A stretch of 64,000 bases of DNA from Propionibacteriaceae bacterium P6A17 (GTDB taxonomy: Bacteria; Actinomycetota; Actinomycetes; Propionibacteriales; Propionibacteriaceae), in assembly GCA_000619965.1 (NCBI GenBank), contig KK211045.1:124736-188735 (forward strand), read 5' to 3'. Under the pieces are notes generated by a model that searched no databases, was not told the origin of the DNA, and was given only the letters and a program-made list of their open reading frames with translations. Shown here one piece after another: positions 1-9,091 of the stretch; position 1 is the first letter of the stretch, and each line of letters opens with the position of its first letter. A program made the position numbers and the translations under genes.

Positions 1-236
1 GCGCATCGTCCACCAACAACGGCCGCGACTCGAACGCGCAGCGCCTCGGCGTCAAGCGCTTCGGCGGCCAGTTCGTCGGCGCGGGCGAGATCATCGTTCG
101 TCAGCGCGGCACGCAGTTCCACCCCGGCGACAACGTCGGCCGCGGCTCGGACGACACGCTGTTCGCGCTGGCCGAGGGCAACGTGCAGTTCGGCGTGAAG
201 CGCGGACGTCGCGTCGTCAACGTCGTGTCGGCCTGA
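1..236 (+). CDS. rpmA: 50S ribosomal protein L27, 3' part
   Basis: The 5' end lies outside the window; reading from base 3 gives 77 residues and a TGA stop. The visible protein begins [11 protein letters not shown] and continues through the L27 hallmarks [10 protein letters not shown], a [19 protein letters not shown] core and a C-terminal [13 protein letters not shown] segment. L27 is a large-subunit protein near the peptidyl-transferase centre. It lies directly upstream of obgE, the usual rplU-rpmA-obg order, and is followed by a rho-independent terminator, so obgE has its own promoter. Confidence 0.97.
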   Translation, partial: ASSTNNGRDSNAQRLGVKRFGGQFVGAGEIIVRQRGTQFHPGDNVGRGSDDTLFALAEGNVQFGVKRGRRVVNVVSA

Positions 237-254
237 CCCGCACCCCAGTCCTGG

Positions 255-287
255 AAGCGGCCCCGAACCGGGGCCGCTTTCGTTTTC
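255..287 (+). terminator. Rho-independent terminator after rpmA
   Basis: An 11-bp perfect stem (AAGCGGCCCCG at 255-265 and CGGGGCCGCTT at 269-279) with a 3-nt loop is followed by a short T-rich run (TTTCGTTTT). It is one of the few hairpins in the window with a recognisable U-tract. Confidence 0.9.
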
Positions 288-298
288 CCCACCACCGA

Positions 299-304
299 TA
301 GGCT
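299..304 (+). promoter_or_regulatory. -10 element TAGGCT of obgE, probable leaderless promoter
   Basis: TAGGCT ends 6 nt before the obgE ATG, and there is no purine-rich ribosome binding site between them. Initiation about 7 nt downstream of the -10 would place +1 on the A of the start codon. Confidence 0.6.
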
Positions 305-310
305 TGCATC

Positions 311-1801
311 ATGGCCATTCCCTCGTTCGTCGATTCCGTGAGGTTCACCGTCGCCGCCGGCAACGGAGGCCATGGCTGCGCCTCCGTCAAGCGCGAGAAG
401 TTCAAGCCGCTGGGCGGCCCCGATGGAGGCAACGGCGGCGACGGCGGCTCGGTCATCCTGCGCGTCGACGGCGGCCTCACGACGCTGCTCGAGTTCCACC
501 GCCAGTCCATCCGTCGGGCCGGCAACGGACAGCCCGGCCAGGGCGACTTCAAGCATGGCGCGGCGGGCGAGGACATCCTCCTCGAGGTGCCGAGCGGCAC
601 CGTCGTGACCGATCTCGCAACGGGTGAGCAACTGGCCGACCTCACGCAGGACGGGCAGGAGTTCGTCGTCGCCACCGGCGGCAAGGGCGGCCTGGGCAAC
701 GCCGCGTTGGCCTCGGCCACGCGCAAGGCGCCGGGGTTCGCGCTGCTGGGCGAGGAGGGGGAGCAGCGCGAGATCCGGCTCGAGCTGAAGGTCGTCGCGG
801 ATGTGGGACTCGTCGGCTTCCCGTCCGCGGGCAAGTCGTCGCTCATCGCGGCCATCTCGCGGGCCCGCCCGAAGATCGCCGACTACCCCTTCACCACGCT
901 CGTGCCGAACCTGGGCGTCGTGAGCGCTGGCGACGTCACCTACACCGTGGCCGACGTGCCCGGACTCATCGAGGGCGCCTCGCTCGGCAAGGGCCTCGGC
1001 TTCGACTTCCTGCGGCACATCGAGCGCTGCCAGGCCATCGTGCACGTCATCGACCTCGGCACCTACGAGCCGGGGCGCGACCCGCTGGGCGACCTCGAGG
1101 TCATCGAGGGCGAGCTCAAGGCGCACGGCGGGCTCGACGACCGCCCGCGGCTCGTCGCACTCAACAAGGTGGACCTGCCCGACGCGCACGAGATGGCCGA
1201 CATCGTGCGCCCTGAGCTCGAAGCGGCCGGGCATCGCGTGTTCACCATCTCCACCAAGACGGGGGAGGGCCTGGGAGAGCTCAAGTTCGCGATGGCCGCA
1301 CTCGTCGAGGAGCGCCGTGCGGCCACTCCCGCCCCCGAACCCCGTCCCGTGATCCGCCCGAAGGCAGTGGGGCGTCGTGGCGACACCCCGGACGAGTTCA
1401 CGATCGCGCGCAAGGGCGACGGTGAGGGAGGCTTCCTGTGGCGGGTGAGAGGCGAGAAGCCCGAGCGCTGGATCCGGCAGACGGACTTCAACAATCCGGA
1501 GGCAGTGGGCTACCTCGCCGATCGCCTCAACCGTCTGGGGGTGGAGAGGAAGCTGCTCGAGATGGGCGCGATCGCCGGCGACGCCGTCGCGATCGGCGGC
1601 GAGGATGCGGTGGTCTTCGACTTCGCCCCCCAGATCGAGACGGGGGCGGAGATCCTCAGCCGTCGCGGCGAGGACCAGCGTTTCCAGCAGCAGCGCCCGG
1701 CGGCACAGCGTCGCAAGGTGCGCGACGCCGAGTACCACGCGGCCAAGGCCTCGGGCGTCGACTACCTCAGCGAAGGACTACCTGACGATGACGAGGAGTG
1801 A
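311..1801 (+). CDS. obgE: GTPase Obg/CgtA
   Basis: A 496-residue Obg-family GTPase that associates with the 50S subunit and acts in ribosome maturation and stress control. The glycine-rich Obg fold fills about residues 1-158 ([21 protein letters not shown]). The G domain follows, with P-loop GFPSAGKSS at 169-177, the switch segment [20 protein letters not shown] and NKVD at 285-288. The part after about residue 340 matches the OCT domain of Gram-positive Obg proteins ([15 protein letters not shown]). An R/Q/D-rich tail follows. Its last 14 bases overlap proB, so the two genes are probably translationally coupled. Confidence 0.97.
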   Translation: MAIPSFVDSVRFTVAAGNGGHGCASVKREKFKPLGGPDGGNGGDGGSVILRVDGGLTTLLEFHRQSIRRAGNGQPGQGDFKHGAAGEDILLEVPSGTVVTDLATGEQLADLTQDGQEFVVATGGKGGLGNAALASATRKAPGFALLGEEGEQREIRLELKVVADVGLVGFPSAGKSSLIAAISRARPKIADYPFTTLVPNLGVVSAGDVTYTVADVPGLIEGASLGKGLGFDFLRHIERCQAIVHVIDLGTYEPGRDPLGDLEVIEGELKAHGGLDDRPRLVALNKVDLPDAHEMADIVRPELEAAGHRVFTISTKTGEGLGELKFAMAALVEERRAATPAPEPRPVIRPKAVGRRGDTPDEFTIARKGDGEGGFLWRVRGEKPERWIRQTDFNNPEAVGYLADRLNRLGVERKLLEMGAIAGDAVAIGGEDAVVFDFAPQIETGAEILSRRGEDQRFQQQRPAAQRRKVRDAEYHAAKASGVDYLSEGLPDDDEE

Positions 1802-2882
1802 GATCGTCGACGGCAAACGCATCGTCGTCAAGATCGGATCGTCGTCGCTGACCACCCCCGACGGGCATCTCGACGAGCAACGGCTCGCCGCCCTCGTCGA
1901 GCACATCGCGCGCCTGCACGCCGAGGGCAAGAAGGTCGTGCTGGTCACCTCCGGCGCGATCGCCGCGGCGCTTCGGCCGCTGGGGCTTCGTCGTCGTCCG
2001 CGGGACCTGGAGACCCAGCAGGCGGCGGCCGCCGTCGGGCAGTGCCTGTTGGTGCAGGCATACGCCGACGCGTTCTCGCGCCATGGGATCACCGTCGCCC
2101 AGCTGCTGCTCACCGTCGAGGACGTGCTGAGCCCGACCACCTACCGCAACGCGTTGAACACCTGCTCGCGGCTGTTCCGGCTCGGCGTGGTGCCCATCGT
2201 CAACGAGAACGACACGACCGCCACCCACGAGATGCGCTTCGGCGACAACGATCGGCTGGCGGCGCTGATCGCGCACTTGGTGCGGGCGGATGCGCTGGTG
2301 TTGCTGAGCGACGTCGAGGGGCTCTACACCGCCCATCCGTCGACGCCGGGCGCGCGCATGATCGAGCGGGTGGAGGACATCCATGCGCTCGACGTGGACA
2401 CCTCCCGGATCGGCTCCAGGGTGGGCACCGGCGGCATGCGTACGAAGCTCCAGGCCGCGGAGATCGCGACGTCGGCGGGCATCGGCGTCGCGTTGACCAG
2501 CGCCGACAACCTCGGTCCGGCCCTGCGCGGGGAGGACGTCGGCACGTGGTTCACGCCCTCGGGAAAGCGACGGCCCCGACGGCTCCTGTGGCTGGCGCAC
2601 GCGGCGCGGCCGAGGGGGCGGGTGCACGTCGACGCGGGCGCGGTCCGGGCCATCACGCAGCGACACGCCTCGCTGCTGCCAGTGGGCGTGACACACGTCG
2701 AGGGCGCCTTCGCCGAGGGGGACCCGATCGAGGTGGTCGGGCCGGGCGACGTCGTCGTGGCGCGCGGCTTCGCTGGTCACGACTCGCACGAGCTGCGCCT
2801 GGGGCTCGCCAACGGCGATCTCGAGGACGCCCTGGGCATGCACGGACCAGTCGTGCACCGTGACCTGCTGATCCTGTTGTGA
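1788..2882 (+). CDS. proB: Glutamate 5-kinase
   Basis: Phosphorylates glutamate in the first step of proline biosynthesis. The 364-residue protein has an amino-acid-kinase domain ([12 protein letters not shown] near the N-terminus, [22 protein letters not shown], then a [12 protein letters not shown] nucleotide segment) and a C-terminal PUA-like domain from about residue 270. The ATG at 1788 is chosen because it overlaps the obgE stop and gives the normal N-terminus; upstream in-frame sequence is an obgE shadow. Its partner proA is not next door but about 6.2 kb downstream, beyond the sugar cassette. Confidence 0.96.
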   Translation: MTRSEIVDGKRIVVKIGSSSLTTPDGHLDEQRLAALVEHIARLHAEGKKVVLVTSGAIAAALRPLGLRRRPRDLETQQAAAAVGQCLLVQAYADAFSRHGITVAQLLLTVEDVLSPTTYRNALNTCSRLFRLGVVPIVNENDTTATHEMRFGDNDRLAALIAHLVRADALVLLSDVEGLYTAHPSTPGARMIERVEDIHALDVDTSRIGSRVGTGGMRTKLQAAEIATSAGIGVALTSADNLGPALRGEDVGTWFTPSGKRRPRRLLWLAHAARPRGRVHVDAGAVRAITQRHASLLPVGVTHVEGAFAEGDPIEVVGPGDVVVARGFAGHDSHELRLGLANGDLEDALGMHGPVVHRDLLILL

Positions 2883-2890
2883 AATTTCGC

Positions 2891-2900
2891 GGAAACGTTA
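2891..2900. promoter_or_regulatory. Upstream LacI-type operator half (Oa)
   Basis: GGAAACGTTA contains the AACGTT core of LacI-family sites. Its centre (about 2896.5) lies 69 bp upstream of the next such core and upstream of the -35 box, so it could serve as an auxiliary looping operator. Confidence 0.45.
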
Positions 2901-2921
2901 CAAAAGTGTGACCAAACAGGG

Positions 2922-2950
2922 GTGACAGGCCTCACGACGCGTTGTAGTAT
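2922..2950 (+). promoter_or_regulatory. Promoter of the first sugar ABC operon
   Basis: The -35 GTGACA (2922-2927) and -10 TAGTAT (2945-2950) are separated by 17 nt. The predicted +1 is near 2957, just ahead of two operator-like palindromes. This is the best-formed conventional promoter on the left half of the window. Confidence 0.7.
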
Positions 2951-2959
2951 CGGCTTCAC

Positions 2960-2985
2960 GGAAACGTTTTAGGGAACCGTTTCCC
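2960..2985. promoter_or_regulatory. Tandem LacI-family operators at +1
   Basis: Two LacI-like sites sit immediately after the predicted start of transcription. One is GGAAACGTTT (core AACGTT, 2963-2968). The other is a 14-nt near-palindrome GGGAACCGTTTCCC at 2972-2985, centred on CG. A bound repressor here would block the promoter. The likely ligand-responsive repressor is the LacI protein encoded in the same operon at 6144. Confidence 0.65.
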
Positions 2986-3035
2986 GCAGTCCTCCTTTGC
3001 GGGGACGGACGACGTAGTCGAGAAAGGCACATTCC

Positions 3036-4376
3036 ATGCAGAACGCCAAGCGCGTGGTGGCACTCCTGGCCGCCGCCACCCTGGCCACCGGCTCCCTCGT
3101 AGCCTGTGGCAACGACTCCGGCAGCTCCGAGGGAGATGCCAAGGGCAAGGTGTACTTCCTCAACTGGAAGCCCGAGTCCGAGGAGACCTACAAGGCCATC
3201 GCCAAGGAGTACACCGAGGCCACCGGCGTCGAGGTCAAGGTGCAGACCGCCGCGTCGGGCACCTACGAGCAGACCCTGAAGTCCGAGGTCACCAAGTCCA
3301 GCGCCCCCACCCTCTTCCAGATCAACGGCCCCGTCGGGCTGAAGAGCTGGCAGGCCTACGCGGCCGACCTGAGCGATGCGGCTTTCACCAAGGACCTCAC
3401 GGACCCGGGCCTCGCGCTCAAGGGCGAGGACGGCAAGGTCTACGGTGTGCCGCTGGCCGTCGAGGGCTACGGCATCATCTACAACAACGCCATCATGGAG
3501 AAGTACTTCGCCACCGCCGGCGCGAAGGCCACCTCGATGGACGAGATCAACGGCTTCGACAAGCTCAAGGAAGTCGCCGACGACATGCAGGCCAAGAAGG
3601 CCGAGCTCGGCATCGACGGCGTGTTCGCCTCCACGTCGCTCGCCACCGGCGAGGGCTGGCGCTGGCAGACCCACCTCATGAACCTTCCCGTCCACTTCGA
3701 GTACGCCGACGACAACGTCACGGACAAGGACGTGATCACGTTCAAGTACAACAACGAGTACAAGAACCTGTTCGACCTCTACCTGACCGACTCGACCGTG
3801 GAGAAGACGCTCACCCCGTCGAAGACCGTCACCGACTCGATGGCCGAGTTCGCCACCGGCAAGGCGGCCATGGTCCAGAACGGCAACTGGGCCTGGAGCC
3901 AGATCAAGGACGTCGAGGGCAACACCGTCCAGGAGGCGGACATCAAGTTCCTGCCGATGTACGGCGGCTTCCCCGGCGAGGACAAGATGGGCATCGCCGT
4001 CGGCACCGAGGCCTTCATGGCCGTCAACGCCAAGGCCTCCGAGGCCGACCAGAAGGCCACCATCGACTTCGTGAACTGGCTGTTCTCGGACGAGAAGGGC
4101 AAGCAGCACGTCACCGAGGAGCTCGGCTTCATCGCCCCGTTCAAGTCGTTCGGCGAGGCCGCCCCGAGCGACCCGCTCGCCAAGGAGATCGCCCGCTACC
4201 TGTCGAGCGACCTGACGCCGGTGCCGTGGGACTTCACCACATTCCCGTCGCAGGCCTTCAAGGACAACCTCGAGCAGCTGCTCGCCCAGTACGCCTCGGG
4301 CAACGTCTCGTGGGATGAGCTCGTGAAGTCCGTCAACGAGACCTGGGCCTCCGAGAAGGCGGCCGTGAACGGCTGA
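3036..4376 (+). CDS. Carbohydrate ABC transporter substrate-binding lipoprotein
   Basis: A 446-residue family-1 extracellular solute-binding protein. The N-terminus is a lipoprotein signal: basic start, hydrophobic stretch, then lipobox LVAC with Cys24. Mature features include GKVYFLNWKPESEETY, the sugar-pocket region GPVGLKSW, and VPLAVEGYGIIYNN, typical of CUT1 binding proteins. It should capture a sugar outside the membrane and deliver it to the two permeases downstream. The RBS AGAAAGG lies about 10 nt before the ATG. The transported sugar cannot be assigned because no glycoside hydrolase is linked. A strong hairpin separates it from the permeases. Confidence 0.93.
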   Translation: MQNAKRVVALLAAATLATGSLVACGNDSGSSEGDAKGKVYFLNWKPESEETYKAIAKEYTEATGVEVKVQTAASGTYEQTLKSEVTKSSAPTLFQINGPVGLKSWQAYAADLSDAAFTKDLTDPGLALKGEDGKVYGVPLAVEGYGIIYNNAIMEKYFATAGAKATSMDEINGFDKLKEVADDMQAKKAELGIDGVFASTSLATGEGWRWQTHLMNLPVHFEYADDNVTDKDVITFKYNNEYKNLFDLYLTDSTVEKTLTPSKTVTDSMAEFATGKAAMVQNGNWAWSQIKDVEGNTVQEADIKFLPMYGGFPGEDKMGIAVGTEAFMAVNAKASEADQKATIDFVNWLFSDEKGKQHVTEELGFIAPFKSFGEAAPSDPLAKEIARYLSSDLTPVPWDFTTFPSQAFKDNLEQLLAQYASGNVSWDELVKSVNETWASEKAAVNG

Positions 4377-4395
4377 TCCCGTTCGCCCCGCTTCC

Positions 4396-4428
4396 GTGGG
4401 TGGGGTCCGGCTGACGGGCCCCACCCAC
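4396..4428 (+). terminator. Intercistronic hairpin after the binding-protein gene
   Basis: A 10-bp perfect stem (GTGGGTGGGG at 4396-4405, CCCCACCCAC at 4419-4428) lies between the binding protein and the first permease, with no U-tract. It is better read as a partial terminator or 3'-end stabiliser that raises binding-protein yield than as an operon end. Confidence 0.6.
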
Positions 4429-4444
4429 CCCAGGTAGGTCAATC

Positions 4445-5290
4445 ATGGAACGATCGCTCAAGAAGTACTTCCCGCTCTTCGTGCTACCGACGTCGGTGGC
4501 CTTCGTCATCGCCTTCCTGGCGCCCTTCGTCATCGGCCTCTACCTCTCGTTCGCGGACTTCACGACCATCGTCGACGCGGAGTTCATCGGACTCGAGAAC
4601 TACCAGAAGGCACTCGGCGAGAAGGATGGCTTCATCGCCTCCTTCGGATTCACCATCCTCGTCGTGGTCGCCTCCGTCATCACCGTCAACCTCTTCGCGT
4701 TCGCCATCGCCAAGCTCCTCACACAGAAGCTGGCCGGCACCAACGCCTTCCGCACCATCTTCTTCATGCCCAACCTGATCGGCGGCATCGTGCTCGGCTA
4801 CACGTGGCAGTCGATCATCAACGCGATTCTCGCGCAGTACGGCACCACGATCGTCTCCAAGTGGGAGTACGGATTCGTCGGCCTCATCGTGCTCATCAAC
4901 TGGCAGCAGGTGGGCTACATGATGGTCATCTACATCGCAGGCCTCCAGAACGTGCCGCCGGAGCTCACCGAGGCCGCGGCCATCGACGGGGCCGGGCGCT
5001 GGCAGGTGCTGCGCAACGTGACCATCCCGATGATCATGCCGACGATCACCATCTGCCTCTTCCTGACGCTGTCCGGCTCGTTCAAGCTGTTCGACCAGAA
5101 CCTGGCGCTCACGAACGGCGCGCCACTGCGCAAGACCGAGATGGTCGCGCTCAACATCTTCAACACCATGTTCGGGCGGGTCGGCACCGAGGGCGTGGGG
5201 CAGGCGAAGGCCGTGATCTTCGTCATCGTGGTCGTCGTCATCGCGCTGCTGCAGCTCAACATGACCAGGAGCCGGGAGGTGGAGGCATGA
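4445..5290 (+). CDS. Sugar ABC transporter permease, MalF-type
   Basis: A 281-residue integral membrane protein with about six hydrophobic segments and the EAA loop (EAAAIDGAGRW, then VTIPMIMPT) that docks the cytoplasmic ATPase. It lacks the large periplasmic insertion of E. coli MalF, as usual for Gram-positive CUT1 permeases. It is the first of a permease pair; its stop overlaps the ATG of the next permease by 4 bases. Confidence 0.94.
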   Translation: MERSLKKYFPLFVLPTSVAFVIAFLAPFVIGLYLSFADFTTIVDAEFIGLENYQKALGEKDGFIASFGFTILVVVASVITVNLFAFAIAKLLTQKLAGTNAFRTIFFMPNLIGGIVLGYTWQSIINAILAQYGTTIVSKWEYGFVGLIVLINWQQVGYMMVIYIAGLQNVPPELTEAAAIDGAGRWQVLRNVTIPMIMPTITICLFLTLSGSFKLFDQNLALTNGAPLRKTEMVALNIFNTMFGRVGTEGVGQAKAVIFVIVVVVIALLQLNMTRSREVEA

Positions 5291-6141
5291 GCCAGCCCAG
5301 TGTGAAGCGAAACCCGGCGGGAGTCGTCGCGACGTACATCCTGCTGCTCGCGTTGACGGCCGTGTTCCTCGGCCCGATCCTCTTCATCGTGCTGAACTCC
5401 TTCAAGCAGAAGTTCGCCATCAGCTCCAATCCGTTCGCGGTGCCGCTGGGCGACATGTGGGCGGGCGTGTCCAACTACGTCACGGGCCTGTCACGCCAGG
5501 GGTTCCTCGGTGCCATCGGCTGGTCGTTCTTCATCACGATCACGTCCGTCGCGGTGATCGTGTTCCTGTGCGCGATGCTCGCCTACTACATCACCCGCGT
5601 GAAGCGGTGGTGGACGTCGCTCATCTACTACCTTCTGGTGTTCTCAATGGTCATCCCGTTCCAGATGGTGATGTTCCCGACGGTGAAGCTCGCCGACATG
5701 CTGGGGCTGGCCAACCCGTTGGGCATGGTCGTCCTGTATCTCGGCTTCGGCGCGGGATTGTCGACGTTCATCTTCTCCGGCTTCGTGAAGTCGATCCCGG
5801 TCGAGGTGGAGGAGGCCGCCTACATGGACGGCTGCTCGCCGGTGCAGAGCTACTTCCAGATCGTGTGGCCCATCCTGAAGCCGGTGAGCATCACCGTCGC
5901 GATCCTGAACGCCATGTGGATCTGGAACGACTACCTGCTGCCGTACCTCGTCATCGGGCTCTCGACCGAGTACAAGACGATCCCCGTCGTCGTGCAGCAG
6001 TTCGTCGGTTCCAACGGCAACCGCGACATGGGCGCGATGATGGCGATGCTCGTGCTCGCGATCATTCCGATCATCGTGTTCTACATGTTCGCGCAGAAGC
6101 ACATCATCGAGGGCGTCGTCGCTGGCTCGGTGAAGGGCTGA
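5287..6141 (+). CDS. Sugar ABC transporter permease, MalG-type
   Basis: A 284-residue permease that completes the transmembrane pair. The EAA motif reads EEAAYMDGCSPVQSYFQIVWP, and the C-terminal GVVAGSVKG tail is typical of MalG-like subunits. The ATG at 5287 overlaps the preceding stop (ATGA), which decides the start; longer upstream reading is a shadow of the first permease. No ATP-binding subunit follows. Confidence 0.94.
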   Translation: MSQPSVKRNPAGVVATYILLLALTAVFLGPILFIVLNSFKQKFAISSNPFAVPLGDMWAGVSNYVTGLSRQGFLGAIGWSFFITITSVAVIVFLCAMLAYYITRVKRWWTSLIYYLLVFSMVIPFQMVMFPTVKLADMLGLANPLGMVVLYLGFGAGLSTFIFSGFVKSIPVEVEEAAYMDGCSPVQSYFQIVWPILKPVSITVAILNAMWIWNDYLLPYLVIGLSTEYKTIPVVVQQFVGSNGNRDMGAMMAMLVLAIIPIIVFYMFAQKHIIEGVVAGSVKG

Positions 6142-6143
6142 TC

Positions 6144-7184
6144 GTGGCGGCACGCGTCACCATCAAGGACATCGCTCGGGAGGCCGGGGTCGGGCTGACC
6201 TCGGTCTCCCGTGCGTTGAACGACCAGCCGGGGCTCGCGCCGGAGACGCGAGAGCGCATCCTCGCCGTCGCGAAACGGCTGGACTTCACACCCAACCCGC
6301 ATGCGCGGTCCTTGAAGGTCAAGCACAATCCGGGCGCGATCTCGGCGCTGGTCAAGGGCCCCGCGAACCTCATGTTCCAGGTGCTGGGCGACCATCTCGA
6401 GACGCTCATCCGCGAGCGCGGCTACACCTACGAGACGGTGCGCGTGGCGAATCAGGACGACGAGTATGCGGTCGCGGAGCGCGTCATCTCCGTCGACAAG
6501 CCTGCGGGGGTGCTCCTGCTCGGCGGCACCGTGGACCCGACGCCGGAGCAGGTCGCCTCGGTGGGCCTGCCATTCGTGCTGCTGACGACCCCCAGGTTGC
6601 GGCACATCGACGAGGGCAGCTACAGTTCGGTCCACGTCGACGACGAGGCCGCCGTAGCGCTGCAGGTGCAGTCGCTGGTGGACCGCGGGCACCGGCGTAT
6701 CGCCTACATCGGCATGCCCTCGACCGAGCACTCCGCCGGCGCCATCCGACTCGAGGCATTCGTCGCGGCCATGGACCGGCTCGGTCTGCCGTCGGGGGAG
6801 CCGTACCTCCTGAGCGCGGAGACCGACCGCAGCCAGTACTACACCTTCGACTACGGCTATCGGCTCACGAAGGAGCTCCTCGACGAGGGGACGGACGCGA
6901 CGGCGATCTGTGCCGCGTCGGACACGATCGCGCTCGGGGCGCACAAAGCCATCCTCGAACGGGGATTTCGCATCCCGGAGGACTTCGCCGTGGTCGGCTT
7001 CGACGGCATCGAACAGACCCGTTGGGTCAACCCGGAGCTGGCGACGGTGGAGCAGCCGCTGGCCGAGATGGCGCAGGCGGCGTGCGAGTTGCTCTTCGCC
7101 CAGATTGAGCGGGGGGAAGCACATCGGCACGTGGTCGTGCCCGCGCGCATCATCGAGCGGGACTCGCTCGGGGGCGCCCGGTGA
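6144..7184 (+). CDS. LacI-family transcriptional regulator
   Basis: A 346-residue repressor. The N-terminal helix-turn-helix is VTIKDIAREAGVGLTSVSRA followed by LNDQPGLAPETRERIL, and the PNPHARSLK hinge precedes a periplasmic-binding-protein-like ligand domain. The C-terminal VVGFDGIEQTRWVNPELATVEQP segment is standard for the family. GTG at 6144, 2 nt after the permease stop, is the only start that preserves the HTH. It lies inside the operon it probably controls, so regulation should be autogenous through the operators near 2960-2985. The effector is probably the imported sugar or a derivative. Confidence 0.93.
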   Translation: MAARVTIKDIAREAGVGLTSVSRALNDQPGLAPETRERILAVAKRLDFTPNPHARSLKVKHNPGAISALVKGPANLMFQVLGDHLETLIRERGYTYETVRVANQDDEYAVAERVISVDKPAGVLLLGGTVDPTPEQVASVGLPFVLLTTPRLRHIDEGSYSSVHVDDEAAVALQVQSLVDRGHRRIAYIGMPSTEHSAGAIRLEAFVAAMDRLGLPSGEPYLLSAETDRSQYYTFDYGYRLTKELLDEGTDATAICAASDTIALGAHKAILERGFRIPEDFAVVGFDGIEQTRWVNPELATVEQPLAEMAQAACELLFAQIERGEAHRHVVVPARIIERDSLGGAR

Positions 7185-7804
7185 GGCGCAGGCTCGGCCC
7201 GGACTCCCCGCTGTCGCAGGCCATCGGCCAGTTCGCCGACGCGGTGGTGCTGAACCTCCTGTTCGTCCTGTGCGCCCTGCCCGGCCTCACCGCCGGGGCC
7301 TCGTGGACGGCACTGGAGGCGGTGATGCTCGAGAACGCGCGCGGCGACCAGCCGAGGGTGGGCCGTCGGTTCTTCCACCACTTCGCCGCTCGCTGGCGTG
7401 GGGCGACGCTGCTGTGGCTCGCGTGGCTCGCCGCGGTGGGCTTGCTGGCGTGGGAATACGGCATTCTCGCCCAGTTCCCTCAGGAGCCGGGGGTGATCGT
7501 CGCGCAGGCGCTGGTGGTCACCGGATGGCTGTGTGTGGCGCTGTGGGCGGTGTGGGCGTTCCCGCTGATCGCCGACGGGCACCCTCCGCTTCGCGCCACG
7601 AGGCTGGCCGCGCGCTTGGCCATCGGGCACCTTCCCCGCAGCGCCACGGTGCTGGCCGTCGCCGCCGTCGCGCCGGGCCTCGTGTGGCTCGTCGACGACG
7701 GCTGGCAGTTCGTCGTGCCACTCATGGCGGTGGTCGGTTGCGCGCTGATCGCGCTGGTCAACGCGATGGTGGTCTGCCGCGCGCTCCCAGCGGCAACTGC
7801 GTGA
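7181..7804 (+). CDS. YesL/DUF624-like membrane protein
   Basis: A 207-residue protein with about five hydrophobic segments. The N-terminal pattern (FADAVVLNLLFVLCALPGLTAG, then a conserved ALEAVMLEN stretch) resembles the YesL family often found in carbohydrate ABC operons of Gram-positive bacteria. Its GTG start overlaps the lacI stop, which makes it the last gene of the sugar operon. The molecular function of YesL proteins is not known. Its last 47 bases overlap the 3' end of the convergent MFS gene. Confidence 0.75.
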   Translation: MRRRLGPDSPLSQAIGQFADAVVLNLLFVLCALPGLTAGASWTALEAVMLENARGDQPRVGRRFFHHFAARWRGATLLWLAWLAAVGLLAWEYGILAQFPQEPGVIVAQALVVTGWLCVALWAVWAFPLIADGHPPLRATRLAARLAIGHLPRSATVLAVAAVAPGLVWLVDDGWQFVVPLMAVVGCALIALVNAMVVCRALPAATA

Positions 7805-8996
7805 ACGGCTGCGTCGCCAGCGCCCAGAGGGCACCGAGGACCGCGAACCCGCCGACGGCAGTCATGGCTGCGGGCAGCGTCAGCGACAACAAGATGGCGG
7901 AGATCGCCAGCGGCCCGCCCAGCATGCCGGCCTGCGAGAACATGGCCCAGATGCTGAGGAAGCGTGCGCGGCCGACGTTGGGGCTGAGGTCGGCGCCGAT
8001 GGTCATGTTGATGCCGGCGCCGAGGCCGTTGCCCAGGCTCATGACGACGACCGCGACGATGAAGCCCGTCGCGGTGGGGACCAGCGGCGCGAGGATGAAG
8101 CCGAGGCCGTAGACGCTGAGGCAGACCGCGAGGATGGGCGAGCGGCCGAGTCGGTCCTTGAGGTAGCCGCCGGGGAACATCAACACCATCTCGATCGCTG
8201 CACCGATGGCGACCATGAGGGAGATCTGCGACTCGTGCCAGCCGAGCCGCGTGCCCCACAAGGCGATGAGGATCGGCTGCGCCACGCGTGCGACGGCCAG
8301 CGACGAGACGGCGATCCCCGCGAGCCACACCGCCCGCCAGCGCACGCCGAGGGCGCGCTCCTCGGAGGTGAGCGCGGTCCGGGCGCGCTCGGCCGTGGCC
8401 TCGAAGTCGGCGTTGAGCCGTCGGACGAACAGCAACCCCGTGGCGGCGACGGCGGTGAGCACGGCGAAGAGGAACACCGACCACATGGGCAGCCACGTGA
8501 GCAGGGCCGCGCCGGCGATGGGGCCGACGAGGTTGCCCGCCCGCATCGTGCCGCCGAGCGCCGTCATGGCCTGGCCGCGCTGCTCGCTCGGCACCGCCTC
8601 GGCGACGACTGCCTGTCGAGCCAGATTCCACGCCACCATCGCCGGTGTGCGCAGCAAGAACGCGGCGATGTAGAGGGCCAGGGACCAGCGGGTGGGGAAG
8701 GCTAGGGAAACCACGGTCACCAGCAGCAGTGAGCCGGCGACGGTCGTGGCCAGCGCCATCGACCGGCGATCGCCCACGCGGTCGATCATCACGCCGACGG
8801 GCACCGTCGAGGCGAGGGCCGCGGCGCCCGAGATGGCGACGAGGGCACTGGCGAGAGCCTCGCTCGCGCCGAGCTGCAGGGCCGCGAGGACGAGGACCGG
8901 GGACACCGCCCCGGCGCCCGTGGCGAACAGGAACGACGGCGCGAGCACGGGCCAGAAGATGAGCTTGAGCACTTCCGTCCTTTCCGTCGCGGCCAT
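7758..8996 (-). CDS. Major facilitator superfamily transporter
   Basis: A 412-residue, 12-helix MFS protein. Motif A-like VGVMIDRVGDRRSMA follows helix 2, and the second-half equivalent is GGYLKDRLGRS. MVAWNLARQAVVAEAVPSEQRGQAMT resembles drug/solute exporters of the DHA group. The ATG at 8996 is preceded by GGAG; a longer reading upstream is Arg-rich shadow sequence over the proA promoter. Substrate unknown. It runs against the sugar operon and overlaps its last gene, so it is probably not part of it. Confidence 0.88.
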   Translation of the reverse strand: MAATERTEVLKLIFWPVLAPSFLFATGAGAVSPVLVLAALQLGASEALASALVAISGAAALASTVPVGVMIDRVGDRRSMALATTVAGSLLLVTVVSLAFPTRWSLALYIAAFLLRTPAMVAWNLARQAVVAEAVPSEQRGQAMTALGGTMRAGNLVGPIAGAALLTWLPMWSVFLFAVLTAVAATGLLFVRRLNADFEATAERARTALTSEERALGVRWRAVWLAGIAVSSLAVARVAQPILIALWGTRLGWHESQISLMVAIGAAIEMVLMFPGGYLKDRLGRSPILAVCLSVYGLGFILAPLVPTATGFIVAVVVMSLGNGLGAGINMTIGADLSPNVGRARFLSIWAMFSQAGMLGGPLAISAILLSLTLPAAMTAVGGFAVLGALWALATQPFTQLPLGARGRPPSR

Positions 8997-9085
8997 AGAG
9001 TAGCGCGCTCCGCGACGGTCTCGCGCGGCCCGATCCGCGGATCGGGGCTCTGGTGCCGTCGCGTGCACCCTCGCCGCGGAGTGCC

Positions 9086-9091
9086 TAGGAT
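9086..9091 (+). promoter_or_regulatory. -10 element TAGGAT of proA, probable leaderless promoter
   Basis: TAGGAT ends 6 nt before the proA ATG with no intervening Shine-Dalgarno sequence. proA therefore appears to have its own promoter, consistent with its separation from proB. Confidence 0.6.

Noticed and set aside
101-1738. A 545-codon frame opposite obgE
   Set aside because: Shadow of obgE; it would also run through the rpmA terminator and has no domain.
1605-1787. Upstream extension of proB to 1605
   Set aside because: The added Arg/Ser-rich sequence lies inside obgE in another frame; ATG 1788 gives the normal N-terminus of glutamate 5-kinase.
2883-8996. Recent horizontal transfer of the first sugar cassette
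   Set aside because: Base composition and codon style look like the surroundings and there are no mobile-element genes or flanking repeats, so only an insertion relative to common gene order is claimed.
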